NCBI GenBank assembly: GCA_020352215.1
Contig: CP070675.1
Location: 3,421,670-3,485,669, forward strand
DNA from: Phycisphaerales bacterium
Lineage (GTDB): Bacteria; Planctomycetota; Phycisphaerae; Sedimentisphaerales; Anaerobacaceae
Reading direction: 5' to 3'
DNA: 64,000 nt
Shown here: positions 27,801 to 34,661 of the stretch, one piece after another
How positions within the stretch are numbered: the stretch's first letter is position 1
How the letters are laid out: every line of letters starts with the position of its first letter
Notes under the pieces: generated by a model
The model's input: the letters and a program-made list of their open reading frames with translations, nothing else
Told to the model about the DNA's origin: nothing
Database searches by the model: none
Program-made: the position numbers and the translations under genes

Positions 27801-28027
27801 TATTCGGCGATGTCCCTGTGGTCGGTGGCCTGTTCCGTCACAACGATGTCGTAGCCTCCAACAATGAGATGATCATATTCATTACCCCTTACGTGATAGA
27901 CGACGGTGACACGTTGTCTACCGAGACGGTCCGTGAAATGGAGCGTCCCAAGGAGAAGCTAAAGGATGTTCAGGACCGGCTGAAAGCGATGCTGGAAAAG
28001 CTGGAAAACCTCGAGCCAGTCGACTGA
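24809..28027 (+). CDS. gspD: Type II secretion secretin GspD with enlarged N-domain array
   Basis: 1072 residues from TTG 24809, with GAGGTGACTAAA just before it; a GTG at 24800 would overlap this site. N-terminal hydrophobic segment, a Pro/Glu/Asn-rich linker (~45-120), an N0-like region (~125-195), then six NolW-like N domains ending in D-x-P or LD-x-E (~210-790, with low-complexity inserts such as SRYSRDRDRDRRFGSSRF). The secretin domain begins at PGKQVMLKAVVVEVSHSKV (~785) and closes with VPLFGDVPVVGGLFR and MIIFITPYVI. Usual GspD has N0 and N1-N3. It forms the outer-membrane channel. Last gene of the operon. Confidence 0.92.
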   Translation: MERLRILFWIVVCVAAVVIVWRVGFYPIEAGLAGNGMGARTGGALAARAEAEEPAEANEPAVKPDADAPEESADANEPEEPDKPGEPNKPAQRIGPDRQKPDEPNKPSEPNEVSESGEPMEAVNLTDVEVKKIIAKIADWTGKAVLPDEEVIKQKVTIYAPKKVPRSKALSLIYSALLMKGYVAEETEDRIYLKPITEARLGLVPTIPAEQPLAMVENKEQVAQRFIRLDNYNPAQMIEIIQPLVGEHGYITADESTSRLLVIDTVANLMRLERIVEQFDVPEAEQAKTQIFDVRYGDPTEIVQMLNILLGETEGRSSRYSRDRDRDRRFGSSRFSGPPRPPSGSSPTKKSDSKSGAASSVVITSGDVPVVLIPEPRRKWIIAKASAEGIKMIGEWIKELDKEEPVESEYEIVQLKYADPREVESSIEDGFQDMPGTEFLPSILIEPLEQTNQVMVFGRKELREMVKKMIAEIDIPPGDLLTEIFPLEHADPDEIKENLDGLYEQQSGRFSSYSARGYSSRTVDARETVKVISFPTMGQVTVIASPDNMEKIRKQIKEWDVPLDVNEVRPRIITLRNTDPVQLAELLQTLFSEDSSSSRFSIFDLIYGRSQERQKIVGPLYGQLTFENVPGTKKIIVISKIPAAYDVIEELIRELDEEEMAEVPRVIEVKYANVEKLAELLNALFNEQGTTATIQRSDGGLSEYTMEETDQSGDGGGGGNQGDQGGSSGEYRPWWNTGRQNINEEPISNVIGRVRFIPDPRSKSLLVLAPPEFMESIEATIKELDIPGKQVMLKAVVVEVSHSKVTSLGVQLATDPAAFGTLGENSIEAIGQLTALATDGAITTGAGGVTTGTGTVLGVNTNVYALVDFLVKTTNAKILNQQTLWTKDNEEADFFKGSNIAFQTDTSVSQVSGMTTSSYAYERVGMALQARPSITPEKKVDMIVKVMLSQLTPQMVNNVRVRTEMETTTNMIVPDGQTLMLGGILFQEDSLVERKVPLFGDVPVVGGLFRHNDVVASNNEMIIFITPYVIDDGDTLSTETVREMERPKEKLKDVQDRLKAMLEKLENLEPVD

Positions 28028-28048
28028 GTAGGTCGAGCTGCTTGCTCT

Positions 28049-29326
28049 TTAGGATCGCGCTGTAATTCGGTCCTTGCCGCCCATGTATGGGCGAAGAGCC
28101 TCCGGTATTGTGACCGAACCGTCCGCATTCTGGTACAGTTCCAGAATGGGTATGAGTATCCTCGGAGAAGCGATCACCGTGTTGTTAAGCGTGTGGCAGA
28201 AGAGATTCTTCTTGGTGGTGGGGTCCTTGTAGCGCAGGTTCATTCTTCTGGCCTGGAACTCATAGAACTTGCTGGCGCTGTGCGTTTCGCAGTAGCTCTC
28301 GCGAGAAGGCATCCACGCCTCTATGTCGAACTTCTTGGCTTGGCCCCTGCCGAGATCGCCCGTGCATACATTTGCCACGCGGTAGGGCAGGTTCAGCGCT
28401 TGCATAACAGCCTCGGCATTGGCCAGGATCTCTCCGTGGAACCGATTGCTCTGCTCGACGCTGTTTTCACAGACAACGACCTGCTCGACTTTGTCGAACT
28501 GGTGGATTCTGTACAGGCCGTACGTGTCTTTTCCGGCGGCGCCGGCTTCACGCCTAAAGCAGCTCGACAGGGCCACAAATTTCAGCGGCAGCTCGTCGGC
28601 CTTTACGATCTCGCCCATGCGGTAGGCCGTCAGGGGCACCTCGGCGGTCCCCGCCAGGTTGAGCCCGTCCTTTTCCATGCGGTAGGTCTGATCTTCGGAG
28701 CCGGGGTAGTAGCCGGTGCCTTGCATCGCTTCGTCTTTCATCAGAAGCGGCACCGACATCGGGACATAACCCTTGCCGACCATGTAGTCCATCGCAAATC
28801 GCAGGACGGCCCAGTGCAGCAGTGCGCCGTCGCCTTTGAGCAGGTAGTTCCGCGTTCCCGCTAATTTCACACCTCGCTCGATATCCATGATATCAAGAGC
28901 CAGACCCAGTTGGACGTGGTCCTTGGGTTCGAAATCGAACTGTCTGATTTGCCCCTCCTTGCGTATCTCCACGTTTTCCGTGTCGTCCTTGCCGAGAGGC
29001 ACATCTTCATCGGCAGGCTGCGCGACCTGAAGCATCAACTCATCCAGCTTTGGCTGCTCGTCCTGGACCTGCGTCTGATAGGTGGACTCATTTTGCTTCA
29101 GTGTGGACAGTTGGGCGAGGGCCTGTTGTCTCTCTTGTTCCGATAGTTTCGGGATCGATTTGCCGATTTGGTTCTTCTCGGTGGCGATCTCCTGCAGCTT
29201 GGCTTTTGCGTTCCGGAGTGAGTCATCCAAGCGCGACAGTTCTTCGATATCCACGTCGAAGTTCTTGTCCATAGCAGCTTGCCTGAATCTCTCCGGATTC
29301 TCTCGTATCTGCTTGATGTCAATCAT
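28049..29326 (-). CDS. serS: Seryl-tRNA synthetase
   Basis: 425 residues. Charges tRNA-Ser in the cytoplasm. An N-terminal antiparallel coiled coil (~1-105) binds the tRNA arm. The class II motif 2 is SSCFRREAGAAGKDTYGLYR and the downstream HQFDKVE fits SerRS. Motif 3 reads LNNTVIASPRILIPILE instead of the familiar LNGSGLAVGRTLVAILE, and the serine-binding stretch reads ETHSASKFYEFQARR; the motif 3 Arg is kept. Last gene of the minus-strand ketosynthase run, 50 bases after the KS-alpha stop. Start at ATG 29326. Confidence 0.95.
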   Translation of the reverse strand: MIDIKQIRENPERFRQAAMDKNFDVDIEELSRLDDSLRNAKAKLQEIATEKNQIGKSIPKLSEQERQQALAQLSTLKQNESTYQTQVQDEQPKLDELMLQVAQPADEDVPLGKDDTENVEIRKEGQIRQFDFEPKDHVQLGLALDIMDIERGVKLAGTRNYLLKGDGALLHWAVLRFAMDYMVGKGYVPMSVPLLMKDEAMQGTGYYPGSEDQTYRMEKDGLNLAGTAEVPLTAYRMGEIVKADELPLKFVALSSCFRREAGAAGKDTYGLYRIHQFDKVEQVVVCENSVEQSNRFHGEILANAEAVMQALNLPYRVANVCTGDLGRGQAKKFDIEAWMPSRESYCETHSASKFYEFQARRMNLRYKDPTTKKNLFCHTLNNTVIASPRILIPILELYQNADGSVTIPEALRPYMGGKDRITARS

Positions 29327-29376
29327 ATCCGGTTCCTCGTGACCGGTCGCTCGTGTCTCATGGTCGGTGCCAGAGT

Positions 29377-30696
29377 TTACGAGAAACGCTTGATTATTAC
29401 CACGTCGTTTTGTCCACCGAATCCGAACGACTCGTTCATAACGATATTGACGGGTGTTTTCTTGGGTGCGTTCGCCACGTAGTCGAGGTCCAGCTCGGGG
29501 TCGGGGTCGTCAAGGTTCATAGTCGGCGGCACGATGTTGTCGCGAATCGCCAATACGCATGTGATCAGCTCGGCCGCCCCTGCTGCCCCGATCAGGTGTC
29601 CGAGCATGCTCTTGACACTGCTGACCGGGATACCCTTGGCCTTTTCCTTGAAGACGCCTTTGATAGCCTTGGTTTCGATATAGTCATTTTCGCTCGTGCC
29701 CGTGCCGTGTGCGTTTATGTAGTCTATGTCCCCGTAGGTGATGCCGGCGTCGGAAATGGCCGCGGTCATCGCTGCGATGGCGCCCCGGCCTTCCTCGTGC
29801 ATGTCGGTGACGCGAAAAGCATCGGCGCTGCTACCGTAGCCCATAACTTCAGCCAGAATCTCCACGCCTCTTCTTCTCGCCGAACCGAGGCTTTCCAAGA
29901 TTAGAATCGCTGCACCTTCACCCAGTATGAAGCCATCTCGACTCGCTGAGAACGGTCGTGAAGCGGTTTCAGGAGTGTCATTTCTTGTAGATAGGGCAGT
30001 GAGCCGATTGAAGCCGGTGACACCGAGAGGGTGTATCATCGAGTGGGCGCCGCCGGCGATCATTACGTCTGCGTCACCGGCGCGGATTAGCGTCGCGGCT
30101 TCCCCAACCGCCTGCGTGCTTGCCGCACAGGCGGTGAGGCAGTTCCGTGCGGGGCCACGCGCGCCGGTCAGCATGGCAATGTGTGCAAGAGGTGCGTTTG
30201 CTTCCTGCTCAAGTTCATAGCCCGGGTCCATCCCGCCGAACGCCACCTTGGCCCACTTGTCCCAGTCCATCTCGTTCTTGTCTGTATCCCACCCGGCAAG
30301 AATTGCGGCGAAGAATACGTCGTTGTTGACGGAGCTTTCCCCCGCACCGAGATACATCCCCAATCTTTCGCGGGCGACACCGTCGGTCGGGCCGGCGGTC
30401 TCTATTTCGATGCCGGCCTGTTTGCAGGCCTGCGCCGCCGCTCCGATGGCAAAACCTGCGCCCCGGCTGCTGCCTCTATGGCGCTCGGGCCTATTGACGT
30501 ATTCGGTGAAGTCGTAGTTCTTTACTTCGGCGCCGAAAGTTGTCGGGAAGGTCGATGCGTCGAAAACGGTGGTCTTTGCCATCCCGCTCTGCCCCGCAAG
30601 AATCGCCTGCCAGACCGTTTCGACGTCGTGACCCAGAGGGCAGACTATGCCCATTCCCGTTATTACTACTCGTTTGTCTTCGTCTCTGTCGGCCAT
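29377..30696 (-). CDS. Beta-ketoacyl-ACP synthase II-like (KS-alpha)
   Basis: 439 residues. Condensing enzyme that extends acyl-ACP with malonyl-ACP. The triad is intact: Cys190 in TACAAS, His330 in AHGTGT, His367 in KSMLGHLIGAAG. FabF-like throughout, with an insertion near 130-165 (DNEMDWDKWAKV-like region). It follows the KS-beta gene by 12 bases. Pairing with a KS lacking the triad resembles KS-alpha/chain-length-factor pairs of type II polyketide synthases, so it may act in a specialised lipid or polyketide pathway besides primary fatty-acid synthesis. No symbol is given for that reason. Confidence 0.9.
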   Translation of the reverse strand: MADRDEDKRVVITGMGIVCPLGHDVETVWQAILAGQSGMAKTTVFDASTFPTTFGAEVKNYDFTEYVNRPERHRGSSRGAGFAIGAAAQACKQAGIEIETAGPTDGVARERLGMYLGAGESSVNNDVFFAAILAGWDTDKNEMDWDKWAKVAFGGMDPGYELEQEANAPLAHIAMLTGARGPARNCLTACAASTQAVGEAATLIRAGDADVMIAGGAHSMIHPLGVTGFNRLTALSTRNDTPETASRPFSASRDGFILGEGAAILILESLGSARRRGVEILAEVMGYGSSADAFRVTDMHEEGRGAIAAMTAAISDAGITYGDIDYINAHGTGTSENDYIETKAIKGVFKEKAKGIPVSSVKSMLGHLIGAAGAAELITCVLAIRDNIVPPTMNLDDPDPELDLDYVANAPKKTPVNIVMNESFGFGGQNDVVIIKRFS

Positions 30697-30708
30697 TTAG
30701 TCCTACGT

Positions 30709-32025
30709 TTACGCAACGAATTTCTTGAGCACGAGCGCTGCCGTTTGCCCGCCGTATGTGTAGCCGCAGCACAGCGCGTATTTGACATCCATGCGCGCCG
30801 GCTGGCGAACGATGTTCAGCTCACAGCCGTCCGCCTTTTTCTCCAGGTTCTTCGCAGCCGGTATTGTGCCCTCGGATATCGCTCGCACGGCCGCGATGAC
30901 ATCGAGGGCGCCACAGGCGGCCCCTGTCGTGCTGAGCATACTCTTGGTGGGCCACACGGCAACTTTCGACACACTGTCACCCAGCACAGTCTGGATAGCC
31001 TTTGCCTCCGCCAGATCATCTGCAGGTATCCCGGTCCCGTGCGGAATAATCAAGTCCAGCTCTGCGGGGCTTACATCTGCATCTTGCAGGGCCTTCTCTA
31101 TTGCTATTGCAATGCCCCTTCCATCGGGCTCGATATGCTCGTACTCGGGATTGATGCTGCTGCTTTGCCCGATGCCGACTATCTCGGCCAGGACTTCGGC
31201 GTCCCGCCCGGCGGCGTTTTCAAGGTTTTCGAGTATTGCGACGCCACCGGCTTCGCCGAAGACCGAGCCTTTGGCGTGGGCATCGAATGGCCTGCAGGCC
31301 GATTCGGGATCATCGTTGCCTTCGCTGGTAGCCCTACCGAGCAGGCACTGGCGCATGATTACCATGGGATTGACCTTTGCCTCGGCTCCGCCGGCGACGG
31401 CGACGTCACTATCTCCTCGGGCTATTGTCTGAGCCGCTTCGCCGATCGCAATGTGCCCGGAGGTTTCGGCACACGTGATCGTGTTGCTTGGTCCCTGGAG
31501 GTCGTGAATTATGCCAACGTGACACGGCAGCATGTTGGGCAGGTATTTCAACAGCCAAAGCGGCGTGACATGCTCCAAACCCTCTTTGCCCCATTTGCGA
31601 ATGTCGAACTTGCCGTCGGTAGCGCTTGCAGCCACGGCCGGCGCAAGTTCGATAAGATCGCAGCTTATCAGACCCGCCCCCAGGTTGATTCCCACACGCG
31701 TCGGATCTATGTTAATGTTGTCAGGATCGATGCCTTTAGTGACCAGGCCACTGTTGACGAGGGCCTCGTTTGCCGCGATGATGGCCAATTCGATGTCTCT
31801 GCACATCAGCTTGGCAGCTTTGCGGTAGGTCTTCGGCAAGTACTTCTGTATTTTGTAGTCGGGGACCTGGCCCGCCACCTTGCAGCTAAAGCCAACGGGG
31901 TCAAATGCCGTGATCCTGCCTATTCCCGATCGGCCCGCAGTCAGGCCGGCCCACATATCGTCAACGGTGAGTCCAAGACAGCTTACGGCACCGAGGCCCG
32001 TCACGACTACCCGAGCTGAATCCAT
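30709..32025 (-). CDS. Ketosynthase-like protein lacking the catalytic triad (KS-beta/CLF-like)
   Basis: 438 residues, full-length thiolase fold. The sequence around the nucleophile aligns without gaps to FabF (GPSNTITCAETSGH...GDSDV against GPSISIATACTSGV...GDADV). This puts Glu187 in place of the catalytic Cys. The first His is kept (His329 in PHGTG) but the second is Thr366 (KSMLSTTG instead of KSM-GHL). It should be unable to form an acyl-thioester and may serve as a heterodimer partner, like chain-length factors that carry Gln. The start overlaps the preceding stop as TAATG. Function inferred. Confidence 0.88.
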   Translation of the reverse strand: MDSARVVVTGLGAVSCLGLTVDDMWAGLTAGRSGIGRITAFDPVGFSCKVAGQVPDYKIQKYLPKTYRKAAKLMCRDIELAIIAANEALVNSGLVTKGIDPDNINIDPTRVGINLGAGLISCDLIELAPAVAASATDGKFDIRKWGKEGLEHVTPLWLLKYLPNMLPCHVGIIHDLQGPSNTITCAETSGHIAIGEAAQTIARGDSDVAVAGGAEAKVNPMVIMRQCLLGRATSEGNDDPESACRPFDAHAKGSVFGEAGGVAILENLENAAGRDAEVLAEIVGIGQSSSINPEYEHIEPDGRGIAIAIEKALQDADVSPAELDLIIPHGTGIPADDLAEAKAIQTVLGDSVSKVAVWPTKSMLSTTGAACGALDVIAAVRAISEGTIPAAKNLEKKADGCELNIVRQPARMDVKYALCCGYTYGGQTAALVLKKFVA

Positions 32026-32603
32026 TACTGTTGCTCCGATCGGTGCTCGCTGGAACCGGCACTATCTGAAGGCAGGTAACGCAGAAGCGACTCGAATGTG
32101 CTGCCGGAAAAGACGAAGTTCTCCTCCGGGAACTTCTTGCCCGCCAGGTTCTGGTCTATGTGGCTGAACATCAGGTCTATTTCGGCGATCAGCTTCTGGC
32201 TTTCGGCCGGGCCTGGGGTCGTGTCTTTGGTCAAATCCTCGCGAGACGCCTGCTCGGGCGATTCGTGACGGATGAGCGTAATCCTGCCGCTGGTGCTTGC
32301 CGCTTCGCGGGCCACAGATCCGATCTCAGCCTCCAGTCTAAGTGTGTCGCCCGGCTTGACGTAGTCAAAGAACTCGGCCTTCTTAATCTTTGCGAGAATG
32401 ACCTTTTCCTCAAAGTTCCTCACTTGACCGACGAGTATGCCGGCTGTCTGGGCCATTGCCTCGATCATCAGACTCTCAGGCATCACCGGAAAGCCCGGGA
32501 AATGATCGTGCAGGTGCTCTTCGGCAAGCGTCACGTTCTTGACGGCGACAGCACTGCTGCCACTCTTGAACTCGACGAACTTGTCTATCCACATCCAACG
32601 CAT
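32025..32603 (-). CDS. FabZ-like hotdog dehydratase with extended C-terminus
   Basis: 192 residues. The hotdog-helix motif HDHFPGFPVMPESLMIEAM carries His34 and Glu48, the FabZ catalytic pair, so dehydration of 3-hydroxyacyl-ACP is likely. It is ~45 residues longer than FabZ, with a C-terminal tail after residue 140. It lies between the ACP and KS-beta genes. The stop overlaps the next start by one base. Confidence 0.85.
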   Translation of the reverse strand: MRWMWIDKFVEFKSGSSAVAVKNVTLAEEHLHDHFPGFPVMPESLMIEAMAQTAGILVGQVRNFEEKVILAKIKKAEFFDYVKPGDTLRLEAEIGSVAREAASTSGRITLIRHESPEQASREDLTKDTTPGPAESQKLIAEIDLMFSHIDQNLAGKKFPEENFVFSGSTFESLLRYLPSDSAGSSEHRSEQQ

Positions 32604-32656
32604 ATCCGGTCTCGGCGAGAGTTGAAGGAAAACGGAACCTTGAGCGGGGGCCGCTA

Positions 32657-33052
32657 TTATGCCGCGTTAAGATTCCTCTCCACATAGTTTACGATGACGT
32701 TGACGGTGAACAGGTCGGCCAACTTATTGACATCGGGGTCCGCTTCAAAGGCCGTAAGGTCCGTCTGCGGCAGTCTCGCTCGCAGCTCGGCCAGCCCTTT
32801 TTCCGTTAGTTTGCCGTTACTTATCAACTCCGCGTCGTTCATGAGGCTCTCGGCGGGAAACAAATCCTCCCGCTGAATCTTTATTGCGAACGCCTTCTCC
32901 AATCGGAAGACTATGTCGAGAAAGTCAATGCTCTCGGCGCCCAAGTCGCCCATGAGGGTGGCCTCGGGCGTGACCTCGTCGTCGTCGACTCCCAATGCAT
33001 CGACCAGGACTTCTTGAACTTTCTGCACGATTTCATCGCGGCTCATCGCCAT
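32657..33052 (-). CDS. Acyl carrier protein, long variant
   Basis: 131 residues compared with ~80 for a standard ACP. The phosphopantetheine site is in DLGAESIDFLD, with Ser41. Acidic helices precede it (VQEVLVDALGVDDDEVTP). Between helix II and the C-terminal VNVIVNYVERNL helix is an insertion of ~45 residues (LISNGKLTEKGLAELRARLP...), as in other planctomycete ACPs of this cassette. Probably carries the chain for the adjacent KS and hotdog proteins. Confidence 0.9.
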   Translation of the reverse strand: MAMSRDEIVQKVQEVLVDALGVDDDEVTPEATLMGDLGAESIDFLDIVFRLEKAFAIKIQREDLFPAESLMNDAELISNGKLTEKGLAELRARLPQTDLTAFEADPDVNKLADLFTVNVIVNYVERNLNAA

Positions 33053-33095
33053 GCTTGTTACCTCCAGTGTTATCTCTGCCTTTGTCCTTGCTATC

Positions 33096-33569
33096 TTATT
33101 CTTGGCTGCTCAACAGCTTCCATCGTGTTTTCAAGGCGTCTACGATTTTTGCATCCACCGCCCCCATTGTTGGGTCCTGCGAGGCGAGATTGAAGTGCCT
33201 CAAACTGAATCTTGCTTCGACAATCTGCTGCCCTTGCGATACGCCGGAACCGGAGAAGCTGCTGAGATCATCTTCGATGCTCTTGGCGTCGACGGTATAT
33301 TCTACCCGGGCGCCGGGGGCCAAGAAACTCCTGTATTTTACATTTCTGGCACGTTTGAGCAATATCATGCTGTGGGCGAAGTCCTCTGTCTGGCGGACCA
33401 GCCAGGAGGCCGACTCGATCAGCCCTTGCAGCATGAGCACGCCAGGCAGCACCGGGAACGTTGGGAAGTGATCGCCCAAATACTCCTCGGCCAGCGAGAC
33501 GGTCTTGACCGTCTTTATCGTCTTGCCGGCTTCGAGTGAGACTATCTTGTCGATAAGAATGAATCGCAT
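33096..33569 (-). CDS. Hotdog protein, FabZ-like with Gln at the catalytic Glu
   Basis: 157 residues, same N-terminal layout as the other hotdog gene (MRFILIDKIV, GDHFPTFPVLPGVLMLQGL). His34 is present, but the residue matching Glu48 of the partner is Gln48. Dehydratase activity is therefore doubtful; it may bind acyl chains or work as a heteromer. First gene of the minus-strand cassette: hotdog, ACP, hotdog, KS-beta, KS-alpha, serS. ATG 33569. Confidence 0.85.
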   Translation of the reverse strand: MRFILIDKIVSLEAGKTIKTVKTVSLAEEYLGDHFPTFPVLPGVLMLQGLIESASWLVRQTEDFAHSMILLKRARNVKYRSFLAPGARVEYTVDAKSIEDDLSSFSGSGVSQGQQIVEARFSLRHFNLASQDPTMGAVDAKIVDALKTRWKLLSSQE

Positions 33570-33878
33570 AACTGACCATTACTATCTAACCGGCGGCTTG
33601 GCACCGGAAATCACCATGCGCAATACAAAATCCGCAATACGATACACAAGCCACGCCCGTTTTTCCAGACTTTTCTAACCTTTTCAGCCCCCAATCGTAC
33701 GGCTCCCACACGAGTTTATCAAAGGCGCCAAGCACTGAACCGTCTTACCCTCGCACGCACAGGCTCTCCTGACACGGTGCCCTATGCCAACCCTCCAGGG
33801 GCCGTCGAGCTTGAAACTCAACTGCACTTCTGAGAGAATATCCGTGGGTCTGGGACGGCCCGAATTGCGGGCAGAACC
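33570..33878. other. Divergent intergenic region upstream of the ECF sigma gene
   Basis: 309 bases between the hotdog cassette and the ECF sigma gene. On the plus strand, TCTAAC (33674-33679) and CGTA (33696-33699) are 16 bases apart after T-rich sequence, a weak ECF-promoter-like match that would suit autoregulation. No clear sigma70 pair was found for the minus strand. No RNA gene or ORF is supported. Confidence 0.4.
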
Positions 33879-34436
33879 ATGAGTGACGTCACACGCATCT
33901 TGAATGAGATTGAGGCAGGCAACCAAGGAGCCGTTGACAGGTTGATCTTGGCTGTCTATCAGGAACTACGATACCTGGCCAAAAAGAAGTTGCAGGCAGA
34001 AGCGCCTGGACAGACCCTGCAACCTACGGCCTTGGTTCACGAGGCATATTTGCGCCTGCTGAGTGATCAAGACCAGATTTGGAGGAGTCGTACCCACTTC
34101 TTCTCTGCCGCGGCCGAAGCCATGAGACGCATTCTTGTTGACAATGCCAGACGCAAGAAGAGTCTGAAACGAGGAGACCAGTATCGACGCGTCACCCTCG
34201 AAGATGCCGATCTGGCGATCGAAGAGCCCTCCGAGGATATCGTTGCTCTCGATGAAGCTTTATCCGAACTCGCCGCCTCAGACAAACTCAAGGCGGATCT
34301 GGTCAAGCTCCGCTATTTTGCAGGCTTTACCATTGAACAAGCTGCTGATGCGCTCGGGCTTTCTCTGACTACTGCCAAAAGGAATTGGAAATACGCGAGG
34401 GCTTGGCTGTACAACCGAATGACAGGCGGTTCGTAA
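33879..34436 (+). CDS. ECF-type RNA polymerase sigma factor
   Basis: 185 residues, of the TIGR02999-like group common in planctomycetes. Region 2 is AGNQGAVDRLILAVYQELRYLA with LQPTALVHEAYLRLL and FFSAAAEAMRRILVDNARR. Region 4 holds a helix-turn-helix (FTIEQAADALGLSLTTAKRNW). There is no anti-sigma gene; the next gene is a Ser/Thr kinase, so control by phosphorylation or by the kinase's sensor is likely (inference from known sigma/kinase pairing in this phylum). A possible target motif is discussed under findings. Confidence 0.92.
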   Translation: MSDVTRILNEIEAGNQGAVDRLILAVYQELRYLAKKKLQAEAPGQTLQPTALVHEAYLRLLSDQDQIWRSRTHFFSAAAEAMRRILVDNARRKKSLKRGDQYRRVTLEDADLAIEEPSEDIVALDEALSELAASDKLKADLVKLRYFAGFTIEQAADALGLSLTTAKRNWKYARAWLYNRMTGGS

Positions 34437-34661
34437 CCACATTCCACTGCACCAGTAGTGCCTGCGGTTGGTGGTAGTTGGGCCTGGAGGGCTTCTGGCG
34501 GCACTGGTCTATTTCGTTATCCCAAGTTTTTCCACTCTCCGTTTATCCGTGCTGCGAGAAGATTTTTTGAAAGAACTCGGAAAATAGTGGACCGAATTCG
34601 CGCTGGTTTTCGCCATACTTGGTGGAGGCAGAGAAGGGCAATATACGAAGGAGTAAAGAAG

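Noticed and set aside
13702-28027. Reading the operon as a type IV pilus system
   Set aside because: GspG-type calcium tail, GspK helix-hairpin-helix protein and the E-to-M order indicate T2SS; PilT, PilA and PilQ-specific parts are lacking.
30181-32019. 612-codon plus-strand open frame opposite the ketosynthase-like genes
   Set aside because: It mirrors the minus-strand KS-beta gene, has no family similarity and no ribosome site; the KS proteins explain the region.
33600-33680. Repeated CAATAC/GCAATAC stretch as an operator
   Set aside because: Short, imperfect and common in A/C-rich intergenic DNA; no symmetry.
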